64,000 nucleotides of DNA from Actinomadura sp. WMMA1423 (GTDB lineage Bacteria > Actinomycetota > Actinomycetes > Streptosporangiales > Streptosporangiaceae). Below the pieces are notes generated by a model. The model was not told the DNA's origin, did not search any database, and saw only the letters and a program-made list of their open reading frames with translations. The position numbers and the translations under genes were made by a program. Positions 52,890 through 61,674 of the stretch are shown one piece after another; position 1 is the stretch's first letter, and the number at the start of each line of letters is the position of its first letter. Location of the stretch: NCBI RefSeq assembly GCF_006547145.1, contig NZ_CP041244.1, positions 1,860,001 to 1,924,000 of the forward strand. The letters run 5' to 3'.

Positions 52890-53513
52890 TCAGGCCCGCC
52901 CGGCCGCGCTTCCCTCGCTCGTGCCCTCCTCGCCCCGCACGAGCAGCACGCTCCAGCGCTCCAGGGCGGGGCCGATCCGGGCCAGGACGCGCCGTCCCGC
53001 CAGCCCGCGCCGGACGATGCCCGGGTGCCGCAGCGGGTGCCCCGGGCCGTCGACCACGACGCGGACGGCGGCGACCGGCAGCGTCCCGGCGCGCTCGGCG
53101 ACGACCGCCGACTCCATGTCGGCCAGCCGCGCCCCCTGCGCCGCCAGCAGCGCGCGCTCCGCGCCGCGGACGACGTGGCCGGTGGTCACCAGGGGGCCGA
53201 CCTGGGCGCTCAGACCGTCCCGGATCAGCTCCTCGGCGAGCAGGCGCGGCGCCGCGCACGGCACCGCCTTCTCGCCCGCGCCGGTGCCGCGGATCTCGTC
53301 CGCGACGAGGACGTCCCCGGGCCGCAGCCGCTCGTCGAGCGCGCCGCCGAACCCGGCGACGACGAGGGCGGCGCACGCCGCGGGCAGCCGGTCGGCGCGG
53401 CGCGCCCGGTAGCCGACGACCACGACCGGCGTGCGGGTCAGGCCGCGCCGGACCGCGCGCGCCTCGATGCCGAGCGCGGCGCACACCACGGGGCCGAGCA
53501 TCGGCGCGTCCAT
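52890..53513 (-). CDS. nucleosidase/phosphorylase superfamily protein
   Basis: The 207-residue product resembles the PNP/MTAN fold: an N-terminal AALGIEARAVRRGL, the glycine turn GFGGALDERLRPGDVLVADE, and ARLADMESAVVAERA, where the ME(S) pair binds the ribose in nucleosidases. Similar proteins include MTA/SAH nucleosidases and the hopanoid enzyme HpnG, so a purine-nucleoside or adenosyl-hopane type substrate is possible; no hopanoid genes are near. The ATG at 53513 is preceded by GGGGACGAG. It is divergent from the small secreted-protein gene. Confidence 0.78.
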   Translation of the reverse strand: MDAPMLGPVVCAALGIEARAVRRGLTRTPVVVVGYRARRADRLPAACAALVVAGFGGALDERLRPGDVLVADEIRGTGAGEKAVPCAAPRLLAEELIRDGLSAQVGPLVTTGHVVRGAERALLAAQGARLADMESAVVAERAGTLPVAAVRVVVDGPGHPLRHPGIVRRGLAGRRVLARIGPALERWSVLLVRGEEGTSEGSAAGRA

Positions 53514-53690
53514 CTCGTCCCCGCCCGGCCACCCGGCGGGGTCCGTCCCCCCAGTGAAGTTCACCCGTCCAGCGAAACACGAGGTCATCCGGAGATCCAG
53601 CGCCATCACCGCGAGGTGCCACATTCGCGCCGCCCGGATCCGCCTCGCGGAGGGCGCGGGCGGCCGGGGCGCCCGCCTAGACTCCCCGGC

Positions 53691-54032
53691 ATGACCTCGA
53701 CCTCCTTTCCCCTTCGGCGGAAGCTGGCCGTACTCCCGTTCGTCCTGCTGCCCCTCGGCGCCGCGGCCGCGTGCGGCGGCGAGAACAGCAAGACCTCCTG
53801 CGACGTCAACTCGTGCACGGTGACCTTCGACCGCGGCGTCGAGGCGAGCGCGTCCATCCTCGGTGTGAAGGCCGAGCTGGTGAAGGTCCAGGGCGAGCTG
53901 GTCACCCTCAGGATCGGCGGGCAGACGGTGACGGTGCCGGCCGGGGACGGGCAGCAGGCCGAGGGGTTCGACGTCTCGGTGCAGTCCGTCACCAAGGACC
54001 AGGTGGTGGTGAGGATCTCCAACAACGGCTGA
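53691..54032 (+). CDS. small secreted or lipid-anchored protein
   Basis: The 113-residue protein has a signal peptide (RRKLAVLPFVLLPLGAAAAC) ending at a Cys in a near-lipobox (AAAC), then a compact beta-rich domain: TSCDVNSCTVTFDRG (a CxxxxC pair), ASASILGVKAELVKVQ, VTLRIGGQTVTVPAG and VQSVTKDQVVVRISNNG. Similar short proteins are common in actinomycetes but have no known role. The ATG at 53691 gives a good signal peptide. It is 18 bp upstream of the winged-helix gene on the same strand. Confidence 0.75.
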   Translation: MTSTSFPLRRKLAVLPFVLLPLGAAAACGGENSKTSCDVNSCTVTFDRGVEASASILGVKAELVKVQGELVTLRIGGQTVTVPAGDGQQAEGFDVSVQSVTKDQVVVRISNNG

Positions 54033-54050
54033 TCCGGCTAGGATTCGCTC

Positions 54051-55226
54051 ATGCGTTCGATGAACGTGGCGGAGCGCCGGGCCCGGCTCGCGCTCCGCCA
54101 CCGGCTCTGCCCCCCGGCGAGGACCGACGACGTCCTCGACATCGCCCGGTCGATGGTGGTGCTGCACGCCACCGACCCGGCCACCGTCTTCCTGTCGGTC
54201 GCGGCCCGCAGCGTCCACGCCGTGCCCGCGGCGGTGGAGAAGGCCCTCTACGACGACCGCACGCTGCTGCGCATGCTCGCGATGCGCCGGACGATGTTCG
54301 TCGCGCCGACGGAGCTGGTCCCGGTCCTTCAGGCGTCCACGGCCGACTCCCTCGCGGCCAAGCAGCGCAGGACCTACGCGCGGATGATCGAGCGCGGCAG
54401 CGACGTCGCCGACGCCCCCGCCCTGCTCGCCGAGGCGGAGGAGGCCGCCCACCGGGCGCTGCTGGCGCGGGGTGAGGCGACGGGCGCGCAGCTCGGCGCG
54501 GACGTCCCCCTCCTGCGGACGCAGGTCGACCCGGCGCCCGGCAAGTCCTACTCGCGGCCCACGAGCATCACCACCTGGGTCCTGGTCACGCTCGGCTGCG
54601 AGGGCCGCATCGTGCGGGGGCGGCCGAACGGGTCGTGGACGAGCAGCCAGTACATGTGGTCGCCCGTCGAGACGTGGCTCCCCGGCGGCATCGAGGAGCT
54701 CCCGGCCGAGGAGGCCCGCGCCGCCCTGGTCCGGCGCTGGCTGCGCGCGTTCGGCCCCGCGCCGGTCTCGGACCTGAAGTGGTGGACGGGCTGGACCGCC
54801 GGCGACGTCAGGAAGGCCCTGGCGCTCCTGGACGTCACCGAGGTCGACCTCGGCGGGGGCGGCGGCATCGTCCTGTCCGACGACCTGGAGCCCTCTCCCG
54901 CGCCGGAGCCGTGGGCGGCGCTGCTGCCCGCGCTCGACCCGACCCCCATGGGCTGGCAGGAGCGCGGCTGGTTCCTCGGCGGCCACGGTCCGCGGCTGTT
55001 CGACCGCAACGGCAACATCGGGCCCTCGGTCTGGTGGGACGGCCGCATCGTCGGCGGCTGGGCGCAGCGCCGGGACGGCGAGATCGCCGTCCGCCTGCTG
55101 GAGGACGTCGGCGCCGACGCCGGGGCCGCCGTCGAGCGGGAGGCGGCGCGCGTGGCGGAGTGGTACGGCGGCGTCCGCGCGATCCCCCGCTTCCGCACGC
55201 CGCTGGAGCGCGAGCTCACGGCCTGA
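54051..55226 (+). CDS. winged-helix DNA-binding protein of the HTH_42 (YcaQ/AlkZ-like) family
   Basis: The 391-residue protein matches the winged-helix DNA-binding domain family that includes DNA glycosylases AlkZ and YcaQ. The N-terminus VAERRARLALRHRL and LLRMLAMRRTMFVAP, the central YMWSPVETWLPGG, RWLRAFGPAPVSDLKWWTG, and the C-terminal LLPALDPTPMGWQERGWFLG with NGNIGPSVWWDGRIVGGWAQ are family hallmarks. Whether it cleaves crosslinked or alkylated bases is not shown; the catalytic Gln motif of AlkZ (QxQ/QxD) was not located. Starts at 54051 and 54060 are both possible. Confidence 0.85.
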   Translation: MRSMNVAERRARLALRHRLCPPARTDDVLDIARSMVVLHATDPATVFLSVAARSVHAVPAAVEKALYDDRTLLRMLAMRRTMFVAPTELVPVLQASTADSLAAKQRRTYARMIERGSDVADAPALLAEAEEAAHRALLARGEATGAQLGADVPLLRTQVDPAPGKSYSRPTSITTWVLVTLGCEGRIVRGRPNGSWTSSQYMWSPVETWLPGGIEELPAEEARAALVRRWLRAFGPAPVSDLKWWTGWTAGDVRKALALLDVTEVDLGGGGGIVLSDDLEPSPAPEPWAALLPALDPTPMGWQERGWFLGGHGPRLFDRNGNIGPSVWWDGRIVGGWAQRRDGEIAVRLLEDVGADAGAAVEREAARVAEWYGGVRAIPRFRTPLERELTA

Positions 55227-55264
55227 GCCGCGGGCCGGGGCGAACCGGGGCGGGCCCCGGGCCG

Positions 55265-55900
55265 TCAGTAGTAGGGGCCCGACGCCGTCGCGGCCCTGCG
55301 CTTGGCTCCGCTGCGCCTGAGGATCGTGACGATGAACGCGAGGGCGGCCAGGCCGCCGAGGCCGAGCGCGCCGAGCACGGCGAAGCCGAGGTAGCCGTTG
55401 GCGCTCTCGTCCGGCGTCACGAGGATCGGCCCGTCGGCGCCCCGGCAGGTCAGCCGGGCGTCACCCGACACCGGCGCGGTGAACGTGGCCGTGTAGCGGT
55501 AGGACGTGCGGTTCGACGCGCTCCACGAGTTCCTCCTCGTGAGCGTGACGGGCCCGGACTGCTCCCCCGACTCGATCCGGCACGCGTACGGGGACGCGCC
55601 GCCCTCGCGGACGTAGACGTAGTAGTCGTAGCCCTCCGTCAGCCGGACGGCCACCCCGGACTCCGCGTCCCCCACGGACGCCGGGCCCTGCGCGGCCTCC
55701 GACTCGTCCCACAGGACCACGAGCGTCGTTAACAGGCCGATGACGGCGACCAGGACCAGGACGACCGGCAGCGCGTACCAGCCGGCGCTCGGGCTGATGC
55801 GCTGCCTGCGCGGCGCCCATCCCGGTTCGGGCAGCCCCGGCCCGGGCTGCCCCGGTCCCACGGGCGGCGGTCCCATCGGCGGGTTGGACCCGGGCCACAT
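55265..55900 (-). CDS. proline-rich two-helix membrane protein with external Cys-containing domain
   Basis: The 211-residue protein has a Pro/Gly-rich cytoplasmic N-terminus (35 residues), a membrane helix (ALPVVLVLVAVIGLLTTLVVL), an external domain of about 95 residues with two Cys (SPYACRIESG and ARLTCRGADG), and a second helix near the C-terminus (GFAVLGALGLGGLAALAFIV) followed by basic residues. Similar Gly/Pro-plus-helix proteins are frequent in actinomycetes; no function is known to me. The ATG at 55900 has GGGGGAG upstream. It is divergent from the acyl-CoA dehydrogenase operon. Confidence 0.75.
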   Translation of the reverse strand: MWPGSNPPMGPPPVGPGQPGPGLPEPGWAPRRQRISPSAGWYALPVVLVLVAVIGLLTTLVVLWDESEAAQGPASVGDAESGVAVRLTEGYDYYVYVREGGASPYACRIESGEQSGPVTLTRRNSWSASNRTSYRYTATFTAPVSGDARLTCRGADGPILVTPDESANGYLGFAVLGALGLGGLAALAFIVTILRRSGAKRRAATASGPYY

Positions 55901-56032
55901 GTCTTCTCCCCCGTGCGGAGCGCGTGCGCGGAACGCCTGCGCGGCACGCGCGTGCGGAACGGTAAAGATCCCAGAAAGACGATCCCAGAGAACCGCCCGC
56001 CCCGCCAGACGGCGGCCTGTAAGGGGCCGCTG

Positions 56033-56066
56033 ACAGAGGCGTCGGGGGACGTCTGTAACGTCCCCC
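56033..56066 (+). promoter_or_regulatory. overlapping alternative hairpins in the acyl-CoA dehydrogenase leader
   Basis: Hairpin 1 pairs ACAGA-GG-CGTC (56033-56043) with GACG-TCTGT (56048-56056). Hairpin 2 pairs GGGGGACG (56044-56051) with CGTCCCCC (56059-56066). They share GGGGGACG, so they exclude each other. The Shine-Dalgarno AGAGGAGG begins at 56072. This could be an attenuator-like switch or simply an operator dyad. Confidence 0.45.
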
Positions 56067-56084
56067 TGGACAGAGGAGGTGCAT

Positions 56085-57218
56085 GTGGCGGCACTGCCCG
56101 GCCTGACCCCCGGGACGCTCCCGCCCGGGACCGCCGGGCTGCGGGCCCGGGTGCGGGAGTTCCTGGCCGAGACGCCCTTCACGGCCCGCTGCGACAGCTG
56201 GCTCACCGGCGCCGACCCCGCCTTCAGCCGCCTGCTGGGCGAGCGCGGCTGGCTCGGCATGACGCTCCCGGAGCGCTACGGAGGCCACGGCCGCTCACCG
56301 CTGGAGCGGTTCGTGGTGATCGAGGAGCTGCTGGCCGCCGGGGCCCCGGTGGGGGCGCACTGGATCGCCGACCGGCAGACCGGCCCGTCCATCCTCGCCC
56401 ACGGCACCGAGGAGCAGAAGAGGCGGTTCCTGCCGGCGATCGCGCGCGGCGAGTGCTTCTTCGCGATCGGGATGAGCGAGCCCGACTCCGGCTCCGACCT
56501 GGCCTCGGTCCGGACCCGCGCCGAGCGCGAGGCGGACGGGTGGCGGCTGCACGGCACCAAGGTGTGGACGAGCGGCGCCCACCTCGCGCACGCGATCCTC
56601 GTGCTGGCCCGGAGCGCGCCCCGCTCGCAGGACCGGCACGCGGGCCTCACCCAGTTCATCGTGCCCCTGCCCGACGACCGCGTGGCGATCAGGCCGATCC
56701 GGGGGCTGTCCGGCGGGCACCACTTCAACGAGGTCGCGCTCGACGGCGTGTTCGTGCCGGACGGGCTCGTCCTCGGCCGTCCCGGGGACGGCTGGCGGCA
56801 GGTCACCGCCGAGCTGGCCTACGAGCGCAGCGGCCCTGAGCGGCTGCTCAGCACCTTCCTGCTGATCCGTCTCCTGAGCGGCCGCGCCGCGGATCCCGGG
56901 GCGCGGCGGGCGCTCGGCGGGCTGACCGCCCGGCTGTGGGCCCTGCGGCAGGCGTCGCTGGCCGTCGCGGGAGCGCTCGCCCGGGGCGAGACGCCCGAGC
57001 TGGCCGCGGCCCTCGTCAAGGACCTCGGGACGCGGTTCGAGCGCGAGGTCATCGAGGCGGCGCGCGAGCACGCGGGCGTGGAACCGGACCCCGGCTCCCC
57101 CGACCCGCTGGCCCGCGCGCTGGCGGAGTCGGTCGTCCAGGCGCCCGGGTTCACGCTGCGGGGCGGCACCAACGAGATCCTGCGTGGCATCGTCGCCCGG
57201 GGCCTGGGAGTGCGCTGA
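56085..57218 (+). CDS. acyl-CoA dehydrogenase, FadE-like (first of a pair)
   Basis: The 377-residue protein has the acyl-CoA dehydrogenase layout: helical N-domain (ERGWLGMTLPERYGGHGRS), the FAD-binding FFAIGMSEPDSGSDLASV and KVWTSGAHLA motifs, and a C-terminal helical domain ending LRGGTNEILRGIVARGLG. The Glu that in medium-chain enzymes precedes GT is Gly here (RGGTN), so the base may lie elsewhere (AYERSG is a candidate) or in a partner. GTG 56085 has AGAGGAGG five bases before; GTG 56079 is an alternative. The stop overlaps the next ATG by one base, so the two products may form a heteromeric enzyme. Confidence 0.9.
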   Translation: MAALPGLTPGTLPPGTAGLRARVREFLAETPFTARCDSWLTGADPAFSRLLGERGWLGMTLPERYGGHGRSPLERFVVIEELLAAGAPVGAHWIADRQTGPSILAHGTEEQKRRFLPAIARGECFFAIGMSEPDSGSDLASVRTRAEREADGWRLHGTKVWTSGAHLAHAILVLARSAPRSQDRHAGLTQFIVPLPDDRVAIRPIRGLSGGHHFNEVALDGVFVPDGLVLGRPGDGWRQVTAELAYERSGPERLLSTFLLIRLLSGRAADPGARRALGGLTARLWALRQASLAVAGALARGETPELAAALVKDLGTRFEREVIEAAREHAGVEPDPGSPDPLARALAESVVQAPGFTLRGGTNEILRGIVARGLGVR

Positions 57219-58174
57219 TGGGGCTTCTGGAAGAGACCGCGGACGAGATCCTCGCCGGCGCCGGAGACCCTTGGCGGGCGCTTGAGGAGGCGGGCCTGAC
57301 GCTGGTCGGGGTGCCGGAGGAGGCGGGCGGCAGCGGCGGGGGCCTCCCCGACGCCGCCGCCGTCCTGCGCGCGGCCGGGTACCGCGCCGCGAGCGTGCCG
57401 CTGGCCGAGACCCTGCTGGCCGGGGGGCTCCTCGCCGACGCCGGGCTGCGGGCGGCCCCCGGCGCGCTCACCGCCGTGTCCGGCGAGGTCGAGGCCGTCG
57501 CGGCCCGCGGCGGCCTCACCCTGAGCGGGACGTTCCTCCGGGTCCCCTGGGCGCGCTCGGCGCGGTCCCTGGTGGTGCTGGGGGGCGGTCTCGTCGCCGC
57601 CGTCGACCCCGCGCACGCGCGGATCAGCGAGGGCGCCAACGTGGCGGGCGAGCCGCGCGACGACGTCGTCCTGTCCGCCGCCCCGGTGCGGGCCGCGGCG
57701 CCGTGCGGGGTGGACGCGGCCGAGCTGCGGCGGCGGGGCGCGCTGGCGCGGGCGGTCCAGCTGACGGGCGCGATGGCCCGGGCGCTGGACCTGTCGGTCC
57801 GGTACGCGGGCGAACGGGAGCAGTTCGGGCGGCCGATCGGGCGGTTCCAGGCCGTCCGGCAGATGCTGGCGGAGCTGGCCGGGGAGGCGACCGTCGCGGA
57901 CGTCGCGGTGCGCGCGGCCGTCGGCGCCCCCGGCGATCCGGTCGCGGTGGCCGCGGCCAAGGCCAACGCGTCGCGGGCCGCGGGCCGGGTGGCGGAGATC
58001 GCCCACCAGGTGCACGGCGCGCTCGGCGCCACCGAGGAGCACCCCCTGCGCCTGGTCACGCTGCGGCTGTGGTCGTGGCGCGAGGAGTACGGGAACGAGA
58101 CCGCCTGGGCCGACGACCTCGGCGCCGCGCTCAGCGCCGCTCCGGACCCGTGGAACCTGCTCACCGGGGCCTGA
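57218..58174 (+). CDS. acyl-CoA dehydrogenase-like protein (second of a pair)
   Basis: The 318-residue protein is a shorter, diverged acyl-CoA dehydrogenase. The N-terminal domain is reduced, the FAD region is weak, but the C-terminal signature YAGEREQFGRPIGRFQAVRQMLAEL (residues about 206-230) and the QVHGALGATEEHPLRL segment are clear. Small partner subunits like this pair with a longer FadE in actinobacterial alpha2beta2 enzymes of steroid side-chain breakdown (ChsE type). The pathway is not indicated by neighbours. It starts with ATG inside the previous stop (TGATG). Confidence 0.85.
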   Translation: MGLLEETADEILAGAGDPWRALEEAGLTLVGVPEEAGGSGGGLPDAAAVLRAAGYRAASVPLAETLLAGGLLADAGLRAAPGALTAVSGEVEAVAARGGLTLSGTFLRVPWARSARSLVVLGGGLVAAVDPAHARISEGANVAGEPRDDVVLSAAPVRAAAPCGVDAAELRRRGALARAVQLTGAMARALDLSVRYAGEREQFGRPIGRFQAVRQMLAELAGEATVADVAVRAAVGAPGDPVAVAAAKANASRAAGRVAEIAHQVHGALGATEEHPLRLVTLRLWSWREEYGNETAWADDLGAALSAAPDPWNLLTGA

Positions 58175-58224
58175 AGCTGCAGGCCCCGGCCCGGGTGGGT
58201 ACCTTACTAAGGAGTAGCGAAGAG

Positions 58225-58252
58225 CGTTCGGAGACAGCCGTTCGGAGACAGC
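58225..58252 (+). promoter_or_regulatory. duplicated ribosome-binding site before the CocE-like gene
   Basis: The 14-mer CGTTCGGAGACAGC occurs twice in perfect tandem (58225-58238 and 58239-58252), each copy carrying GGAG. The second copy is six bases before the ATG at 58254. Recent slippage or duplication seems likely. Confidence 0.8.
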
Positions 58253-58253
58253 G

Positions 58254-60011
58254 ATGGCGCCTTGGGACCGACTGCCCGTGCCGTCGATCAGGCTGCCCCG
58301 GGGACTGCCGTGGCCCGGAGGCCTGCCGCGGCCCGGCGGGCTGTCCTGGCCAAGCGGACTGCCCTGGCCGGGTGGGCTGGCCCCCTACATCGTCCACCGC
58401 GACCTGCCGGTGGCCATGCCGGACGGGGTCACGCTCCTCGCCGACCGGTACGTCCCCGTCGGGGTCAAGAACCCGCCCACGATCCTCGTGCGGACCCCCT
58501 ACGGGCGGCGGGGACCGGCCGCCCTCGCCAACGGCCTGGTCTTCGTCCCGTTCGGGTTCCAGCTGGTCGTGCAGAGCGCGCGCGGGACCTCCGGGTCCGG
58601 CGGGGAGTTCGACCCCCTCGGCAGCGAGCGCGCCGACGGGCTCGCCACCGTCGAGTGGCTGAAGCGGCAGCCCTGGTTCCACGGCTCGTTCGCCACGTTC
58701 GGGCCGAGCTACCTCGGCTACGCGGCGTGGGCGATCGCGGCCGAGGCCGGGCCCGAACTGAAGGCGATGTCGCTGCAGATCACCGCGTCCACGTTCCGGG
58801 ACGCCGCCTACGTCGGCGGGTCGTTCGCCCTGGAGTCCACCCTCACCTGGACCGATCTCACCCACCGGCAGCAGCGGCGGCTCGGCATGCTGACCGCGCC
58901 GCTGATGTCGCGGCGCCGCGTCCAGCGCGCCGCCCGCTCCGGCCGGCCGCTCCCCGAACTCGACGTGCTGGCCGGGGGCGAGCCCATGCGCTTCTACCAG
59001 GACCTGCTCGAGGGCCACGGGGCCGCGAACGGCTACTGGGACAGCCGCGACTTCAGCGGCACCGTCGGCCAGGTCGCGGCGCCCGCCACCCTCCTCGGCG
59101 GCTGGTACGACGTGTTCCTGCCCTGGATGATCAAGGACTACCTGGCGCTGCGCGCCGCCGGGCGCACCCCGTACCTCACGATCGGCCCCTGGTGGCACAC
59201 CGACGCGCGCCACGGCCTGCCCGCGATCCGCGAGTCGCTCGCCTGGTTCCGCGCCCACCTCCAGGGCGACCCTTCCGGGCTGCGGCGCGACCCCGTCCGC
59301 GTCTACGTCACCGGCGCCCGCGAATGGCGGCACTACCGCGACTGGCCCCCGCCGGGCATGCGGCAGACGCGCTGGCACCTGCACGCGGGCGGCGGCCTCG
59401 GCGAGGACGGCCCGCGCGAGGCCCGGCCCAGCAAGTACCGCTTCGACCCGGCCCGCCCGACGCCCGCGCTCGGCGGGCCCACCCTGCTCGGCAGTTCCCG
59501 CCCGGTCGACAACCGCCCGCTGGAGCGGCGCCCGGACGTGCTGGTGTTCACCTCGCCGCCGCTCGCCGACGACCTGGACGTCATCGGCCCGGTCGGCGCC
59601 GACCTGTTCGTCCGCTCCGACCGCGAGCACACCGACTTCGTCGTCCGGCTCTGCGACGTCTCCCCGGACGGGACGTCCCGCAACGTCTGCGAGGGCGGCC
59701 TGCGCCTGCCCGCGGCCTCGGCGGTCCCCGTCGGCACCGACGGGGTGCTGCGCCTCGTCGTCGACCTGTGGCCGGCCGGCCACCGGTTCCAGCGCGGACA
59801 CAGCGTCCGCGTCCACGTCACCAGCGGCGCCCACCCCAAGGTCGCCGTCAACCCCGGCACCGGCGAGCCCATCGCCACCGCCGCGACGAGGATGGTCACC
59901 GCCCGGCAGGAGGTCTTCCACGACCCCGGCCGCCCGTCCGCGATCATCCTCCCGGTCGCCGAGCGCTCCCCCGAGGCCGCCGCCCCCGCACCCGACGAGG
60001 AGGCCACCTAG
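58254..60011 (+). CDS. CocE/NonD family hydrolase (X-Pro dipeptidyl-peptidase-like)
   Basis: The 585-residue protein has the S15/CocE architecture: an alpha/beta-hydrolase with nucleophile Ser in TFGPSYLGYAAW (about residue 145), a family QSARGTSGSGGEFDP turn, the acid region near LLGGWYDVFLPWM, catalytic His in IGPWWHTDARHG, then a C-terminal jelly-roll (EHTDFVVRLCDVSPDG, HRFQRGHSVRVHVTSG). Members hydrolyse esters or Pro-containing peptides. The first 45 residues are a GLPWPGG-type repeat (about five units), which is unusual and probably a linker or membrane-associated stretch. It is on the same strand as the dehydrogenase pair, 79 bp downstream. Confidence 0.88.
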   Translation: MAPWDRLPVPSIRLPRGLPWPGGLPRPGGLSWPSGLPWPGGLAPYIVHRDLPVAMPDGVTLLADRYVPVGVKNPPTILVRTPYGRRGPAALANGLVFVPFGFQLVVQSARGTSGSGGEFDPLGSERADGLATVEWLKRQPWFHGSFATFGPSYLGYAAWAIAAEAGPELKAMSLQITASTFRDAAYVGGSFALESTLTWTDLTHRQQRRLGMLTAPLMSRRRVQRAARSGRPLPELDVLAGGEPMRFYQDLLEGHGAANGYWDSRDFSGTVGQVAAPATLLGGWYDVFLPWMIKDYLALRAAGRTPYLTIGPWWHTDARHGLPAIRESLAWFRAHLQGDPSGLRRDPVRVYVTGAREWRHYRDWPPPGMRQTRWHLHAGGGLGEDGPREARPSKYRFDPARPTPALGGPTLLGSSRPVDNRPLERRPDVLVFTSPPLADDLDVIGPVGADLFVRSDREHTDFVVRLCDVSPDGTSRNVCEGGLRLPAASAVPVGTDGVLRLVVDLWPAGHRFQRGHSVRVHVTSGAHPKVAVNPGTGEPIATAATRMVTARQEVFHDPGRPSAIILPVAERSPEAAAPAPDEEAT

Positions 60012-60027
60012 CGCCGTCCCGGGAGGC

Positions 60028-60876
60028 TCAGGCCAGCCGGGAGACGATCGCCTTGGCGAACCTCTCCGCGCTGCCGGGCGCGTCGCGGAGGTAGAGGGCG
60101 GGTTCGGTCAGTTCCAGTTCGATGAGCATCGGGGCGCCGTCCGGGCCGGGGATCAGGTCGACGCGGGCGTAGAGGAGGTCCTCGCCCTGCGGGACGGCCG
60201 CAAGGGCGCGGCCCGCCACCTCCAGTTCCGCCCCGGTCGCCGTGGACGGGGTCACCTGACCGCGCGTCGGGTCGTCCCGGACCCAGCCCTGGACACCCGC
60301 TCCGGCGGTGAGGATCTGCGCCTTGCGGCCCGCGTGGCTGTACTCGCCGCCGCAGAAGACCAGCGCCGTCTCGCCGGCCGTGTCGACCGCGGACAGGTAC
60401 GGCTGGACCATCACCGTCCGGCCGGCCTCGCGGAGCGAGCGCAGGTGGGCGCGGGCGGCGTCCTCCTCGCCCGGCCCCCAGCGGGCCGTGTCGCCCGCCC
60501 CGATCGAGACGGCCGGCTTGATGACGTACTCGGGCCATTCGGACGGGATGTCGTCCGGGTCCCACAGGGTCGGGACGACGGGGACGCCCGCGCCGGCGAG
60601 GTCGCGCAGGTAGCGCTTGTCGGTGTTCCACCGGATGATCGCGGCGGGGTTGAGGACGCGCGGCAGGCTCTCCGCCCACGCCACGAACGCGTCCCGCCTG
60701 TCGGTGTAGTCCCAGGTGGAGCGGATGACGACCAGTTCGTACCGGGCCCAGTCGGCGCCGGCGTCCCAGACGACGGGCTCGGCGTCCGCGCCCTCGTCGG
60801 CGAGGGCCCGGATCAGGTCCTGGACGTCGTCACTTCCATCGGGGAGCAGGGAACAGGTCGCGAAAGCGATGGTCAT
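60028..60876 (-). CDS. ATP-grasp domain protein
   Basis: The 282-residue protein matches ATP-grasp enzymes of the RimK/DcsG type: an N-terminal domain with VIRSTWDYTDRRDAFVAW, the ATP-binding Lys in YVIKPAVSIGAGDTARWG, a loop VMVQPYLSAVDTAGETALVF, and the metal-binding acidic residues in ARVDLIPGPDG and LIELELTEPALYL. These enzymes join a carboxylate to an amine or similar nucleophile through an acyl phosphate; D-cycloserine DcsG is a close-looking relative but no cycloserine cluster is present. The gene is 37 bp upstream of hisF on the same strand and may be co-transcribed, though a role in histidine synthesis is not implied. Confidence 0.85.
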   Translation of the reverse strand: MTIAFATCSLLPDGSDDVQDLIRALADEGADAEPVVWDAGADWARYELVVIRSTWDYTDRRDAFVAWAESLPRVLNPAAIIRWNTDKRYLRDLAGAGVPVVPTLWDPDDIPSEWPEYVIKPAVSIGAGDTARWGPGEEDAARAHLRSLREAGRTVMVQPYLSAVDTAGETALVFCGGEYSHAGRKAQILTAGAGVQGWVRDDPTRGQVTPSTATGAELEVAGRALAAVPQGEDLLYARVDLIPGPDGAPMLIELELTEPALYLRDAPGSAERFAKAIVSRLA

Positions 60877-60912
60877 GCTGGTGTTTCCGTCCTGCGGGGG
60901 GATTGTCGCCTT

Positions 60913-61670
<758 letters not shown>

Positions 61671-61674
<4 letters not shown>

